In this document: positions 27,201-40,100 of the stretch, one piece after another
How positions within the stretch are numbered: position 1 is the first letter of the stretch
Layout: every line of letters starts with the position of its first letter
NCBI RefSeq assembly: GCF_000150275.1
Contig: NW_002060945.1
Span: forward strand, 1,802,199 to 1,866,198
Reading direction: 5' to 3'
DNA: 64,000 nt
Origin: Trichoplax adhaerens
Taxonomy: Eukaryota; Placozoa; Uniplacotomia; Trichoplacea; Trichoplacidae
Notes under the pieces: generated by a model
Told to the model about the DNA's origin: nothing
Database searches by the model: none
What the model saw: only the letters and a program-made list of their open reading frames with translations
Program-made: the position numbers and the translations under genes

Positions 27201-30200
27201 TGTTTGTTGCATAGCTCTAGCGAGCGATTGGATTCCTGATTGACGACCATTGCTTGCTAATATTGGCATGTTTATAGATCCAATTACAACCACAGCAGGA
27301 ATCGGAAAGATAAACGTCGATAAATTATAGTCGATGGCATGGATCAATGTCCTAAAATACCACTAACCTCCATGATGAGGTTGGTTTAGGTTAAGTTGCG
27401 CTTACAATTTCTTCCTCTCCCAATCGCTCAAAGACTCCATCAGTATGAACGCTTGAGAGGACATGCTTGCCACTGTTTAGCTTGTCCATATCTTGTTATC
27501 AAGAACTAATTTTAAAAACAATATAGTAAAGGAGAGTGGGCTTTACTACTTCTATTCTTTACTCTCCGAGTCCTATTGAAATGGAATCCATTTCACTTGT
27601 AAACAACCATTCACGACCCAGAGGGGGAAAAACGCTTCCATCGTCGCCATAACACTAGCGGGAATTTCTCACCAATCTCCTCTCTGTTGTAGACAATTTC
27701 TTCCATCGCTAACCCTCTTCAATGACCACAATATCGCTTACTTTACCACCAATCCATGGGCCATTTCCCACTCGTCAGCAAGCTATATGCACAAGAACTT
27801 ATGTAAAATATTTATAACCATTATTGATTCTCCTTATGCTTAGCTATTGTCATGCCTTAGGCTTTGTCTATCCTATATTGATTTCCATTAGCATATAAAA
27901 AGAATTTTTAACGGCCACAGAATAGTTTAATTGAAACAGACATGGCAACCTCTTCCCTACTTTATTTATGGATAGAACAATAGTCTATCCATCATTTCTT
28001 TGATAGAAAGGATAGTAGGAACAAGCCTTGAATGATAATTCTCCACATTTGATTTAAAAAGCTACAATCATTTGGGATAGCGTTAGTTATGCTCGGCTAT
28101 CCATGACAATCTTTCTTCATGACTTGGGATAATCTTCCTCTCTCTCTCTCTCTCTTGCTTTTCCTTAGCTTTATTTGCCCAGCATTCCAATCAAATGACT
28201 AAAGTTTACGCTGAAGATGTCGAAACACTTACCATGTTGATCGTAGAGGTAAGTCGAATTCTCTTTCTTTCTGTTGTTTTTCCTTATAGATTGATCCAAT
28301 CCAGTAGTTTTGGTTGCAATTCTATCATAGTAGCTGTAACATTTTCTTCATCATCATATATGTAAAGAGATTTATACGCGATGACGTATAAATGCAATGA
28401 AAGATTATCTGTTTTAGTGAAAATGGAGTTAAAACCAGAGTCGGTAGTTGCCTAGCCTATTCTCTTACTACTTACTCTCTTATCGGATAAATTGGGTCCA
28501 CATTTTTAGTCGATGATTGATGAAATAGATCAGTTATGGACATTCCTCGTTGGCCACTATACGGCTTATTGAAACCATTTTATCGTTATTGCCTTGATGA
28601 TAGTATCGATAACTTGATCATGATGCCATCGATGATGGCAGTAGTCAATTTCCTCAGTTTTCCATACCTTTTGACGAACAGTAATGTAGACTACCCGATG
28701 CACAAAATAAACTAATGGTAGAATCAACAAAGATGAACGACAAAATATCTTACAAGCATCACGTTCGATGAACTACTCTACTACTTTGCAATACAAGATG
28801 ATTCATTTGTTGATCAATTCTAGTTTTTTTTCTCCCATATTGCCGTAATACTGTAGTGGATAACTTGCCTAATCTAGATTGATTCTCAACATGCTAGCAG
28901 TGATACTTTCCAACAGTTAATTCATTCAGTGTTTAATTTCTTTCGGATTAAGTAAAATAAACTGTGATCTTCATCTTCCGATAGAGAATATCTATCACGA
29001 TCGATACTGTAGGATAAGGATAAATAGGACTTGTTGATTATTGGATAGCAAATTGCAAGTCTTTTTTAATCCCAACTCCCATGATACTACCGCCGATGAT
29101 AAATCAAGAAGCCATTGATGATTGGCATTTGAACCCTGGATTGATTCCATTTCATAAATTGATAAAACATCGGCTCGAATTGGTGTTGGACTTTGTATAA
29201 CATCAATGGAATAGATAAATAATTTCAAACACTTGACGGCAAATCCTGGTTTTGATTGCCGTTTCTAGCGTGAGATTGATTATAATATTGCATGAGGACG
29301 GCTACTAACCAGGGTGCCATCCATAGCTTGTGATTAGCAGCGGTTGGATTATGCAATAGCTATTTAATAAGATCAATGGCGGCCCAAAACTTGAAAATTA
29401 GCCATACATAATGTGTGTCTATCATGGCTGAGGGAATGGGCAAATAGCTTGAAGACTTTGCGATCTTATTGATGGCTAATGACTACTCTAATTGCTATCA
29501 TCGTTTGTACAAGCACAACGATCATTAAGCAGGCAGGATGCTATGCTGTAGAAGATTTGAATAGTTGATATATTATATACCAATTATCATTCTCGAATGA
29601 GTAAAATAAACTATCCCCTTCTTGAAATCGACTTAAGCTATCGATATTAATCATCTTTCATCTTTTACACCTTTTAGAAAGAAAAAGATTTAGAATTAGC
29701 AGCAAGGATCGGCCAAGTAAGTACTACAACATTCTCCTAATACTGCCTAGATCATGTCAGCTACATGGATATTTTCTTTTTGAGCGTGTACTAGTAGTAA
29801 GAATGGCTGTTTAATCTCATAACAGTTTCTTTCTCCAGCCATAATGAAATAATATAATCTCGTTAGCGTAGCCTTTGCTTTGTTGCTTAAGACAATCTTT
29901 CGGCTTACTTTACGAATGTCGGATATCGATTGATACTTTCTTGTTGACCTGGCATTGGAAATGTCTGTTTAAATTAATAATCCCCAGTCTCTTCTTACAG
30001 CCATAACTGAATAAGAAACTAGTTAACGTAGTAATATGTCATTGCCTACGGCAATTTTTTAGCCTCGTTTATGTTAGATACATCGACACTTTTCACTTAA
30101 GTATGGACTGGTAGTAAAAATGGCTGATTAATCTCATCGCAATTTCTATCTCTAGTCATAATGGAGTCGTATAGCCTTGTTAGGATAGGTATTACTGGGC

Positions 30201-33200
30201 TACTAACGACGATTTTCGACCTACTTCATGTCGGGTATAGATCGATACTTTCTTGTCGAGTCGGCATTGGAAATATCCATTTAATAATCGCCACTTTCTT
30301 CCTACATCCGTAGTTGAATAAGAGAAACTTGTTAACGTACTAATCAGTTATTGCTTACGGCAATTTCTCAGCCTATTTCCATACTAGATACATTGTATTG
30401 GAAATGGCTGTTTAATTCCATCTCAGCTTCTTCCTCCAGCCATAGTGGAGTCATCGGAACTTATTAACATAGCAATCACACGGCTCATTTTGTTGTCTAG
30501 GAGAGTTTTTTCGCTCTATTTTATGTCAGCTACACCGTTGCTTTCTTTCCAGTCTACATCTACAAATGCATGCTATACCGCATAAAATCTAAAATCAGGA
30601 AGGATAATTCGATAGCTCTCACGGCCCTGTATTTCATTTATTTTATCATGCTCATGCTAAGCAATTACAGATATCAAATAGTTTATACTTGGTTTATATT
30701 CCAAAGTTGATATTCCAATGATGGCAGAGAATTAATCAGTCGAATCCTAAATCATTTCGCTCTGCTTACAATTAGCACTATTCTCGATTGATTTATGACA
30801 GCTATTTCATCCTAATTTTTCCTTCTACTTTCTCTTTACCTTGATAGCGGTAATCTACTCGTATAAATCTCTCTAGACTCTAGAATTCTCATCGATCGAC
30901 TATTATAAAATCGTTCCTATCCTATCTCTACCTATCATTCATCTACTCGCTAAATCTTAGCTATTTCAGAATCCTCTTCTATCATCGTTTTAGGTCCTAT
31001 TTGTCCTTAGTCTACTCATAAAATCTTACACAGATCTCAGAATCTTCTTTAATCAACTTAGACGAATCGTTCCTAATCGTATAATGTCCTTAATTTTATC
31101 TATCATCATTTATTAACGCAATTAAATAATTCAATGCCATGTGCTAGCTTGCCTACCGTAGTAGCCCACTATTAGCCTTGACAAACGACTTGAGTAATTT
31201 TTTCTCAAGTCTATTTAGTACCTACCCTACCTATGATCTTTTCAATATCGATAAAATTCCATCTACTGGACACTCCATCTCTTAGTCATTGGCCATCTAT
31301 CTACGAATCGAACGCTAATTCTAAAGCTTCTTAAATCTACACAAGATTTTATTTTTAAAGCTGACTTGACTGTAAAATAGAATCAATGAAAATGAATAGG
31401 ATATAGCAATCCAGAATATACCTTTACGCTACAGTAGTTGTAGGAAATTCCCTTTTGGTTTATAAAATAAATATTAATTAATCGAGGTGTACAGTAAAAT
31501 TGCATTAATTATACTAATAGAGAAATTAAGGTGCCGCTGAAATACAGGCAAATAGAGCGACCTTGATTAGCTAAAAAGTTCATCCTAAAATCTATACACA
31601 GAACATAACTAAATCTCTTCAGCTGCAATCGATAGATTGGTATAATGTGGCCATAAATGATTGCTGCTGTTTTTAAATAATATCCGAAAATTTATTATTT
31701 TCACATCGGGAAGACGAGTATTATTGAAGTGCATTGATACTCATAAACTGTAAAATAAAGTATTCCAATGTCATTATCATGGAACGTAGGAAAATAGCGT
31801 TAATCGATAATTGAATTCTTTTGGATAATTAATATAAATGGATTAATTATGATCTCTTCCCCAATAGGCATTATTGCAAGAAAACGTAAGCCTCTTAGCT
31901 AGAGTTGACAGTTTAGAAGGGCATTTGGTGGATACAGAAGACAGGGTAATACAACGAATAAAATTTATATCATGTTTACTATTTATGGATATTTCATGAA
32001 AATAATTAAATAGAATTATTAATACGGAAGATAAAGAAAAAGAATCTGATTCAGCACTCTTGAAAGCCACAATAACTAATTTAAGAATACTAAGTTAAAG
32101 TCACGTTCACTCATGGACTAAACTATATTATTTCTATACCTACTCGTCATGTCTTTTCACGATGATTGAATTATTTTGTTGGTATACATTTTATTTTTCC
32201 TCGCCTTATTTACGTGCAATGCAATAGATCGTGACGTCGAAATTTTATTCTTACTTTAGCCTTTTATGACAGACCCACAACTTATCATTAATCTATATTA
32301 TACACTGATCACGTAGGAATGTTTGAATAAAGTAACGCTATATCAATGCTTATTATTGTAGGTTATCCAGATACAGCATGAGATGAAAATGAAGGAAGAT
32401 TTATGGAAATCATTGCATAGCGAAGATGATAGTATAGAAGAATTGGATCGTGCTAGCGGAAGTGATGATGTCTTTTTTGGCAATCTTGGGTAAAAATAAT
32501 GACAATATATCGTTAAATAGCTATTGATATTGCTAATTTGAGCCATCAATCTATTCAATTTATTATTTATGATACAAACTGAATTTTCTTTCATTAAATT
32601 CATTAGTAATCATTTCTGAAGATATTTGATTTTACGTTATGTTATTATAAATTGCGTGATCGATGGATTAGTTTGATAGATTGAAGAGATATCGTAGGTA
32701 TTAAAGGCTATAAAAAGATTGCTCATTGATTAGATTATACTGCATAAAAGAGCATGTCTTATTATTAGTTCAGTAAACTGTAGAAGTGAATAGTAACTAG
32801 AGAGCTATTCGTTACAAAATTTTATTTCAAGTAATTTACAATTGATACAAGTGCCTATCTTGTGTTCAAATCGTATTAATATAATGGAACCGAGATCATG
32901 ACACGTTCCAATTATTTCTGAATTCGAATAGTAGTCTTATACACTGTAACTGCGTTACTAAATTTCTTCTCGCGAAATTTCAAGATTGTTTATAAGTTGA
33001 ATAGCTTAAACAAAACTTACTTTACTGCTATTCTAGGAGCTCCAATCATGATGACCTTCAAAATTTAGCAAATAAATGCAAATACTTGGAAGAAACTAAT
33101 AATCAATTAACGGAAGAAGCTGCCCGATTAAGAATAGAAACTGCTAGTGTTGAAGAAAAAGAAAAACAGTTAGTTGAAGATTGTGTTCGTCAGTTAGGTA

Positions 33201-36016
33201 TATTTTAATGACTAACCTTATTGTTACTATCAGCTTTAGCATCCAATGAGTAACTCATGTATTGAATTAAATCTTACTTTAGCCGAAGCTAACGCTCAAC
33301 TGAAAAGCTTAAATAATGAAGTTGCAATCAAGGGAGAAGAAAACTTGAAATTACAGGTAATTTTTGCAAATTTGGTTACACTCCTTACTGGAATGATTGG
33401 TTAATATTTTACTCGTTTTAAATGGTTAAACTTATAAATTGGTGCATGTTATAAATCTAGAATGATGTCACAGAATTAATGGAAACCTCTATTGCCTTAA
33501 AAGCGGAGCTAAAACAGGTAGATGTGAAATGTAAATTCACGTTTTAAATGCAGAAATTTATTTATAATTGACTCAAAAACACGTTAATTGAATTATTACT
33601 GACCTATATACTTGTATAGATCATGTTTGAACATGAACAACAACAACTGATGATTCGCCGATATAAAGAAAGTGATACGAAGTTAAATTCAAAGGTAATT
33701 ACTTTTTGTAGTGCTAAAATACTGCAAGAAGGTGTAAGAGTTTATCTTTTCGGCAATAATATCAATCTTTGCTTTGTGATTTTTCATAATGTTATAGGTT
33801 GAAGATCTAAAAAAGAAATATGCTGAATGCTCTGAATTGTTGCATGATGCTCAGGTATATTTATCTGTCCAATCTTTCCATTAATATTATACAAATCTTA
33901 ACATATCTTTCAAACACTAATGGTGTTTAAACTTTTATCCTGCATTACTGTTCATCAATTTTTAACACCATCGATACCAAACTTCTTTAGAGTGAAAGCA
34001 AGGACTTACAAAGCCAATTAAGGTATCGAATAAAAATACTTGTAAATAGTCTTTATGTTCGATTGCCATTCTACGCGCTGAAACTACAGTAATTTTCTTC
34101 GGCAAATTGATTATTTTATAACCTTTGAAATACTACTTTACTGCATACATCGTTTTATTAATGAACTCATCATTGTTATTTTAGTACCCTCAATAACCAA
34201 GCCATGTTCAATGCGACAGATTTATTCCGCAAAAGAACGGTAGGTTATTTTGCAAATTTGATCGTGACTGGATAATAATTGTACGGCTATATTTACATCC
34301 TACAATTTCATGTAGTGACGTAGATCTAAACTCTTGGCGAGATCTAAATTTGTAAAAATGTTAATCCTTCGTTTTAAATTCATCTAATTAGGATTCTATG
34401 GCTGTAGAATTAAAAGACAACTTGAATAGTTTCAAGCTTCGGTCTTTTCCTTCTGAAAGCGACATAGTAAACGATATGAACGATGAAGTAACGCAATACC
34501 GCCCGCTTCAGGATAACGATAAGGATATTTTTTTAAAGGAACAGGGTGGACAGCGCAAGGTTAATTGTAGCGTAAAATGCTAACCGTGATTGTAACACCT
34601 ATCAAATTGTTTAATCCGTTTATTGAGTTTGATATTTTTGTATCCCTGTAACAATGTTGATGGTATTTCAGTTCTTATACTGAATATAATAAAAATGGGG
34701 ATCCTTAATGAATGATAAATTTTATATCGATGCTAGTAGTTACAGTCTTATATCTGTGGCTTTTAGAAATAATGATAGCGAAATTGACGCCTATTTTCCT
34801 CTTATTACCAAATTAACGATAGTTTCTTTCCTAAATCTAGATGACTGACATAAATGAGGATGCAGAAAGTAACAGGAGTGGATTTAGCAGAACAAGTTCT
34901 TTCGGTGAGAGTGATAGTATGAATCTACTAAGCAAAAGGAAGTTCTATCCAGAAAAGCTACAGATAGTTAAACCGATGGAAGGTATACTTAATTTCTCGA
35001 ATTTTTTATTTATCGTATTATGGTTATAAGAAGCATTTCGGTGCACTAAAATAAAACTAAAACCTAGCTTCAGCTCTTTTGCTCATCTATTTCTAACCTT
35101 TGATTTTTGAATCAAAATAGGCTCTCAAACACTACGACAGTGGCAGAAGTTAGCCAATTTTGGATTAGATGGCCTAAATGAAGAACAAGATGAAACGAGC
35201 GATAAGCCAAGCGGTTTAAATTTGGATATTCGACCGAAAGGCTTGGAAGATTTCGAGGGCGCAGATATTATTAATACCTTATTCACGGATACTTCTACTA
35301 GGGAGGAAAATAGTGCAAAAGCTCCAACATTAAAAACTACAATATCGCAACCTCTTTTAGATAGATCTACTACCATTGGCCATCATTCTATAGCAACAGT
35401 TTCTTCATCATTAAATACAATTTCAACGATTTCTACTCCTATTCAGACTTCTATAGCTAATACAATGAAAGGAGCCACAAACATGTCGATGCTAGATTTA
35501 GGTGATATCAAAACGAATGGTCAATTGAACAGGACAACAACGATACCAACTTTTACTAAAGCAAAATTTGCTGATAAATCTCAAACAACAATGACCTTTA
35601 CTTATTCTAATGTCAGTCTTAATCAAACTAAAAAGGTAGAAGAATCTCCAGAGCAAATAAGTATAGACAATGTAGCCAATGATCAAGATAGAAGTAGTAC
35701 TGAAGATAGATTAGGTTTAGGTATGAATGCAAGTCCATTAGTTGCTTTTGCTAAAACGATTGGTGTTCGTCATGGTATAGCAAGTCCTAGGATACAAGAA
35801 GCTAGTGGTTTTAATAGTATTAGTCATGTCAGAACGCCTATTATATCATCATCCCCTTCCAATGACAGCGAAATTGATGATGTAATCCCCAAATCTTCGA
35901 CACCTATGAGTGATAAATCTATTCCGCCTATGACAAGTATCATGTTGATGCGATCCAATTCTGTTGTTAAACGTAATTTATCATCTTTACTATTACAGCC
36001 CAAACGATTTCCGTAA
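21277..36016 (+). CDS. TRAK: TRAK/Milton, kinesin adaptor for mitochondrial transport (5' end unresolved)
   Basis: TRAK proteins link kinesin-1 and dynein to mitochondrial Miro. Fifteen exons join in phase: 21277 (start uncertain)-21568, 28169-28248, 29678-29716, 31868-31945, 32362-32489, 33037-33197, 33283-33356, 33461-33517, 33620-33694, 33798-33854, 33991-34022, 34185-34239, 34392-34559, 34841-34982, 35121-36016. That is up to 777 residues; human TRAK1 and TRAK2 have about 950 and 914. The HAP1_N coiled coil shows QMTKVYAEDVETL, KEKDLELAARIGQ, EEKEKQLVEDC and KKYAECSELLHDAQ. The Milton region has FYPEKLQIVKPMEGSQTL, then RQWQKLA and LDIRPKG. The C-terminal 260 residues are Ser/Thr-rich. 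No ATG opens the first exon (its frame starts with TTG after a stop), so at least one upstream exon is missing from the model. Confidence 0.92.
22350..22860. repeat. tandem array, ~135-160-bp monomer, 4 copies
   Basis: AGTACTGTTGCCGG-GCTAAAATGGAT-like words recur near 22353, 22488, 22629 and 22789. Each is followed by TCTTA-, a TATTATTCCGTCTTACC-like segment, GAATCTAGAGCTATAAT and ATCCTTGATTGGTTTACGTT. A more decayed relative occurs near 23068. Confidence 0.7.
23940..25400. repeat. tandem array, ~134-bp monomer, about 10 copies
   Basis: The best copies share GGAAATATGTTTCAGTC, then AATATAAATATTGGC, TATTCCAATTT, AAAGCAAATC and CGACTAATCATATAAAA. These landmarks fall at 24578, 24711 and 24845, spacing 133-134 bp. 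Diverged copies extend on both sides. The single N in the window (24942) falls in this array, which fits an assembly difficulty. Confidence 0.8.
26285..26790. repeat. tandem array, ~170-190-bp monomer, 3 copies
   Basis: GCAAGGTCTCCATTAC-like words recur near 26289, 26457 and 26651. In each copy they are followed by GGAGCTTCC(A/G)TGAAAAT, TGCTTCTAGC and TTGATTGCTTTGG. The copies are diverged. Confidence 0.65.
26940..27480. repeat. 280-bp tandem duplication
   Basis: CTGATTGACGACCAT occurs at 26956 and 27236, exactly 280 bp apart. Shared flanks include ATTGGCATGTTTATA, AACCACAGCA, AAAGATAAACGT, ACTAACCTCCATGATG and ACGCTTGAGA. Two diverged copies fill the interval. Confidence 0.8.
29790..30545. 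repeat. alternating ~160-bp tandem array in a TRAK intron
   Basis: In the intron 29717-31867, related monomers alternate in two forms. Type A (TAGTA-GAATGGCTGTTTAATCTCAT) starts near 29793 and 30112. Type B (GGCATTGGAAATGTCTGTTTAA) starts near 29952 and 30265. A further copy lies near 30398 mixing features of both. Both carry CAGCCATAATG- and GTTAACGTAG-like words. The A-A and B-B distances are about 315 bp, so this is a higher-order repeat. Confidence 0.7.
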
Positions 36017-37104
36017 GTATTGATTCACAGCCATGTCTAGGCACTTCTATATGGAGTAATTTTGAAGAGGCTATTACTGCCATCAATTTGTACCAGTTAT
36101 GGTAACCATCCTCCGATGTAAACTAATTCTATCGTTCAAATGAAGATACCTAGGTTATAACAATTCATACGATTTGTCAGAATAATGACATTATTACTAA
36201 TTGCTAAGCCCTTCTGGAATAGTTTTAAATAACGATAGGCTATTACTGAAAGTAACTTTTTAAACATTGGTGTATTCTATTATTAATATCAAGATATTCT
36301 TAAGTATTAAGTCTATCTCGAATGATTGTATAAATAGTAATTACTCTATACGAGCATGTATCCATAATAAGCAGCAATTTTATTATAGCAAATGATCAAT
36401 AGCACCTATTCGATTAAATGATATTTATTAACAAAAATTTTTAACTATAATAGGACATATTACATATGCAGATGTGATTATAGCGTTTTATTCTTGAAAT
36501 TTGTTAGTTTCTGATGAGAGAATAGCTGTACAGTAATTGTATAGAGAATAATTAAAGAAGCTATATACTTAGATACAGTCAATCATTGCTTTATATTCGA
36601 TATTGCTGTAAAAATATTCGACTAGATATTTTAACGCCAAAAAACAATTGCCATTGACTTCTATCATTAGAATAATGGCGTTGACTAAAACTGATGGTTA
36701 TTATATAATAGTGCAGTTATCAAAATCTTAAGGCGATTTTAGCCTGCTGCTATGCCGTATAGATCTGTCGCTAGCATTTTAAGTTCTGGCATTATCTAAT
36801 CAATTGTACAATAAAAAATGCGATGAATTTGATTAAATTATGGTAATTGAATGATTCTTATTGGTTACATTAGTTTGAAGTAATCAATATCATGATCGGA
36901 TTTTGCATAGATGATCTTAACAACTTTGGTTCTTCTAATAATCGAGTTAAGGCTTATTTTGAAGATATTGATTTCTTTTTAAGTTTAGTCGCCGAATATT
37001 GACCTAGTTGGTATTATAGAGAGAAAGAATTTTAATTTTATAATTGTTATTAGATGCAAGATTGCTCCCTATAAACTAGTTAATATACTGTACAATGGAT
37101 TGAG
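36017..37104. other. intergenic between convergent TRAK and INVS
   Basis: AT-rich 3' flanks with no exon seen. The sequence at 37031-37036 reads ATTAAA on the minus strand, about 70 nt past the INVS stop, and could be its polyadenylation signal. An ATTAAA at 36413-36418 could serve TRAK. Confidence 0.45.
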
Positions 37105-40100
37105 TTACTGACCACTTTTCCCCGATATTGAAGGCTGTTTGCTTTTGACCGATGATTTATCTGATTTAGCATCAGAATTATCATTATTTACTCGAACGCG
37201 AGTACTATTGGATAAGACAACGCGAGCACGAGCATTGCCTTTTCGACTGTAGAAAGGATGATATTGGTAGACCGCAAAGTTATAGGAAACAACTAATGCA
37301 AAGATAAAGCAGTATTATTAATGTAATTATAAAATAAATAAGAAGTAGTAGTTGATATTTCATATTGAAATTACCTGCTGGAGAAGGAACATATTTCAAA
37401 TATTCTGGTCGAGAGGAAACTTGTGCATCAGGCATATAATTACTGACTTGTACTGAAGAATCTACATAACAATGAGAACAAGATTAGACTGATCGTTATT
37501 CTACTTACACAGTATATACAATATAGCACAAAGACGAGAGAAGTTCAGCTTACTATATGTATCCACAATTTTCTTTTTCTGCCTATTAGTAATAATCCTA
37601 AAGCCATGTAAGCAGTTTATTAATAATAGTGGATAACTGAACAGAATCTTACTTAATGGAGATATTAGGCTTACTTTGGATCCCATGTTTGAACTACTTT
37701 TTGTTTCTTTTTAGTGATAGATTGATATTTTGTCCTTAAATACTGAACGACAGAGATATTTGATTACTTACTTTGTAATGATGTAGAAACATTTTAGATA
37801 TTTAATATATTAATTTATCCTTCATTCAGATATTTTTTTAGACTATATTCATATAGGCTTTAAGATCGTTTACTCCTTTTATAGTTGTTCAAATTAAAGT
37901 GTCTTATAATGATTATATTCCTATTTTAAATTACAAATTACTTTTCTCCATGCTAATTGAATAGTTAAGGCTGCCATTTGCCTTCTTAATTCATCCGCTT
38001 CTTCCTGTATTCATCCAATTCAAGAATAAAATGCTACTTTAATAAACCACCAGTATATTAGAGTCATCATTTCAATAATTACTTACCGTTTTTCGGTAAA
38101 ACATATTGTTGGCTTTGTCTTTAATAAATCTATAAGACAGATCATGAAATATATACCATAAATATTAAAAAAAAATACCAAGTATTTGGATGCTTTAGCC
38201 TTATACGGCATAGCTACCTCCGCCATGCGCGCTGGATAATAGTGACAGCTCTAACTCTGGATTTAATGTGATAAATTCGATGGCGTTCCCGTCTAGCAAC
38301 AAGCTGAGATTCTGTTAAAGGAGTAACCTGAAAAGGAGTACGTCAACGAATAAGATTATGTGTGAAATAAATAACAATGACATTATTAATTCCTGGCCTG
38401 TTTACTTATTTATTCTCTAATAGCACTGAATATTTGATTTATTTATTATACAATAATAGACTACCAAAGCGTGCTATTAATATTTTACTATTAAGTTCCT
38501 ACCAAGACATGTGGAGCTAGCAATTCATCTGTATTAACGGCATCATCTACAATGCCTATAAATCTGGAATAGAGATATAGGTGATATCATTTATTTATTT
38601 TAAAAGTATGACATCAGATTTGGATATCGATAGGCCTTGGTACTTATTGTTTACAGTTGTAGTAGTAACTACATAGAATTATTATTGCCACTTACTTTGG
38701 TCTTGCATCTCCGTCGGGTTGCTGAGTAGCCTAAAGGGCAGAAATTACATATATTCAATTTATTGTTTATCTGCCTGCTTTTAATACAAATCTAGACTAG
38801 AATGATTGCAAATGAATCTACTAGTTTATTATTTTAGGTCGCTATCTATTCAGTTATCATAATTAATCATCATTATTGCTTACAGATTCATCGGTATGAT
38901 ACTGGTCTCTTTTCCTTTTAAGAAGAAAAATATGAATTTATACCGTCATTAGTAATTTAATTTAATAAGTGGTACTATAAATGATTACGTCATATGCAAG
39001 GCTAGAGTAATAGAATCTCAACCAAACTAACCAAGTTTCACTAATAAACTGCTGATATAAATACAAGTATAGTGACAGACTATTATGCAGACGTGGCGTA
39101 AAATTACAGTCTATAATTTCTGATAGAGCGCTCCATTATAAATATTAAAGAAGACGTGTATGATGTATTTTATAAATGAACATGAGAGAATAATCGTACA
39201 GATATTGTACTATTCCAGCATAATGCATTAAAGATATATTTACTTCTATACTTGTAAATTTCTGTAAGAGAATTGTATAGCAACTTATAAATTCTCGTAA
39301 AATTAATTTACTTAGTATCCGATTTTAATCGCTCATGGGCTTGCATCAATCGTCTTTGTTCTTTAATATTTTTTCGTACTCGATAACCTCGATAGAATGC
39401 CTAAATATTGAACGTAAGTGGTAATAGAAGAAGAAACAATGATCTAGTTAGTAAGGAATGATAGATACTCATAGGCCTACTGGCTACTAATGTCGAACCT
39501 GGATGGTTGTAGCACTCAAGTCCTGAATGCTTGTTATGGTCAATGCTCCATGTTCTATTAGATACTATAATTTCAAAATAGGACAGTAAATCGTTCATAA
39601 TCGTGAGCAAATGTGTTGAATATCAAGTCTGAATTTAATCAATCTTAATACTTGTGCTGTGTCAAGTCTTTCATCCATAATAGCGTAATCCAATGGTGTC
39701 AATCTAAATTTATGAAATCAAATCATAGCAGTTGATTGACTACCGTAGGTCCATAATATGAATTAAGGTTATGCAGCTAATGTTAATTACGATAGTAGAA
39801 ACTGGGATAGAATACTGAGAAAGTTGAAGGATTTATTACTTTTCTCCGCCGTATTCGGTAAAGTTAGGATTAGCATTGTAGTCCAACAATGTCTTTACTG
39901 CTTCTATATGGCCGAAACTGCTTGCCCAATGAAGTGGAGAAACACCCTACAATGCGATGATTATATTTTATTGAGTATTAACTACAGAATGGATTAGAGA
40001 TGCCATCGACAAGCAATATTTCAAGTCCAGCTCTAGAAGATAGAGTCATCGATGGCGCTCGCACTGAATGAATATGTATTAAAATACGCAAATCTACCAC

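Larger units (their letters stand above)
21569..28168 (+). other. 6.6-kb TRAK intron full of tandem arrays
   Basis: The intron joins TATTTTG (donor GTAAGT at 21569) to an acceptor at 28167-28168 preceded by a long CT tract (28137-28155). The junction gives LQYFALFAQHSNQMTK, which parallels the human protein at this point. It is far longer than most introns here (about 50-300 nt). It contains at least four separate tandem arrays and one N at 24942. I see no gene inside it. Confidence 0.8.
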
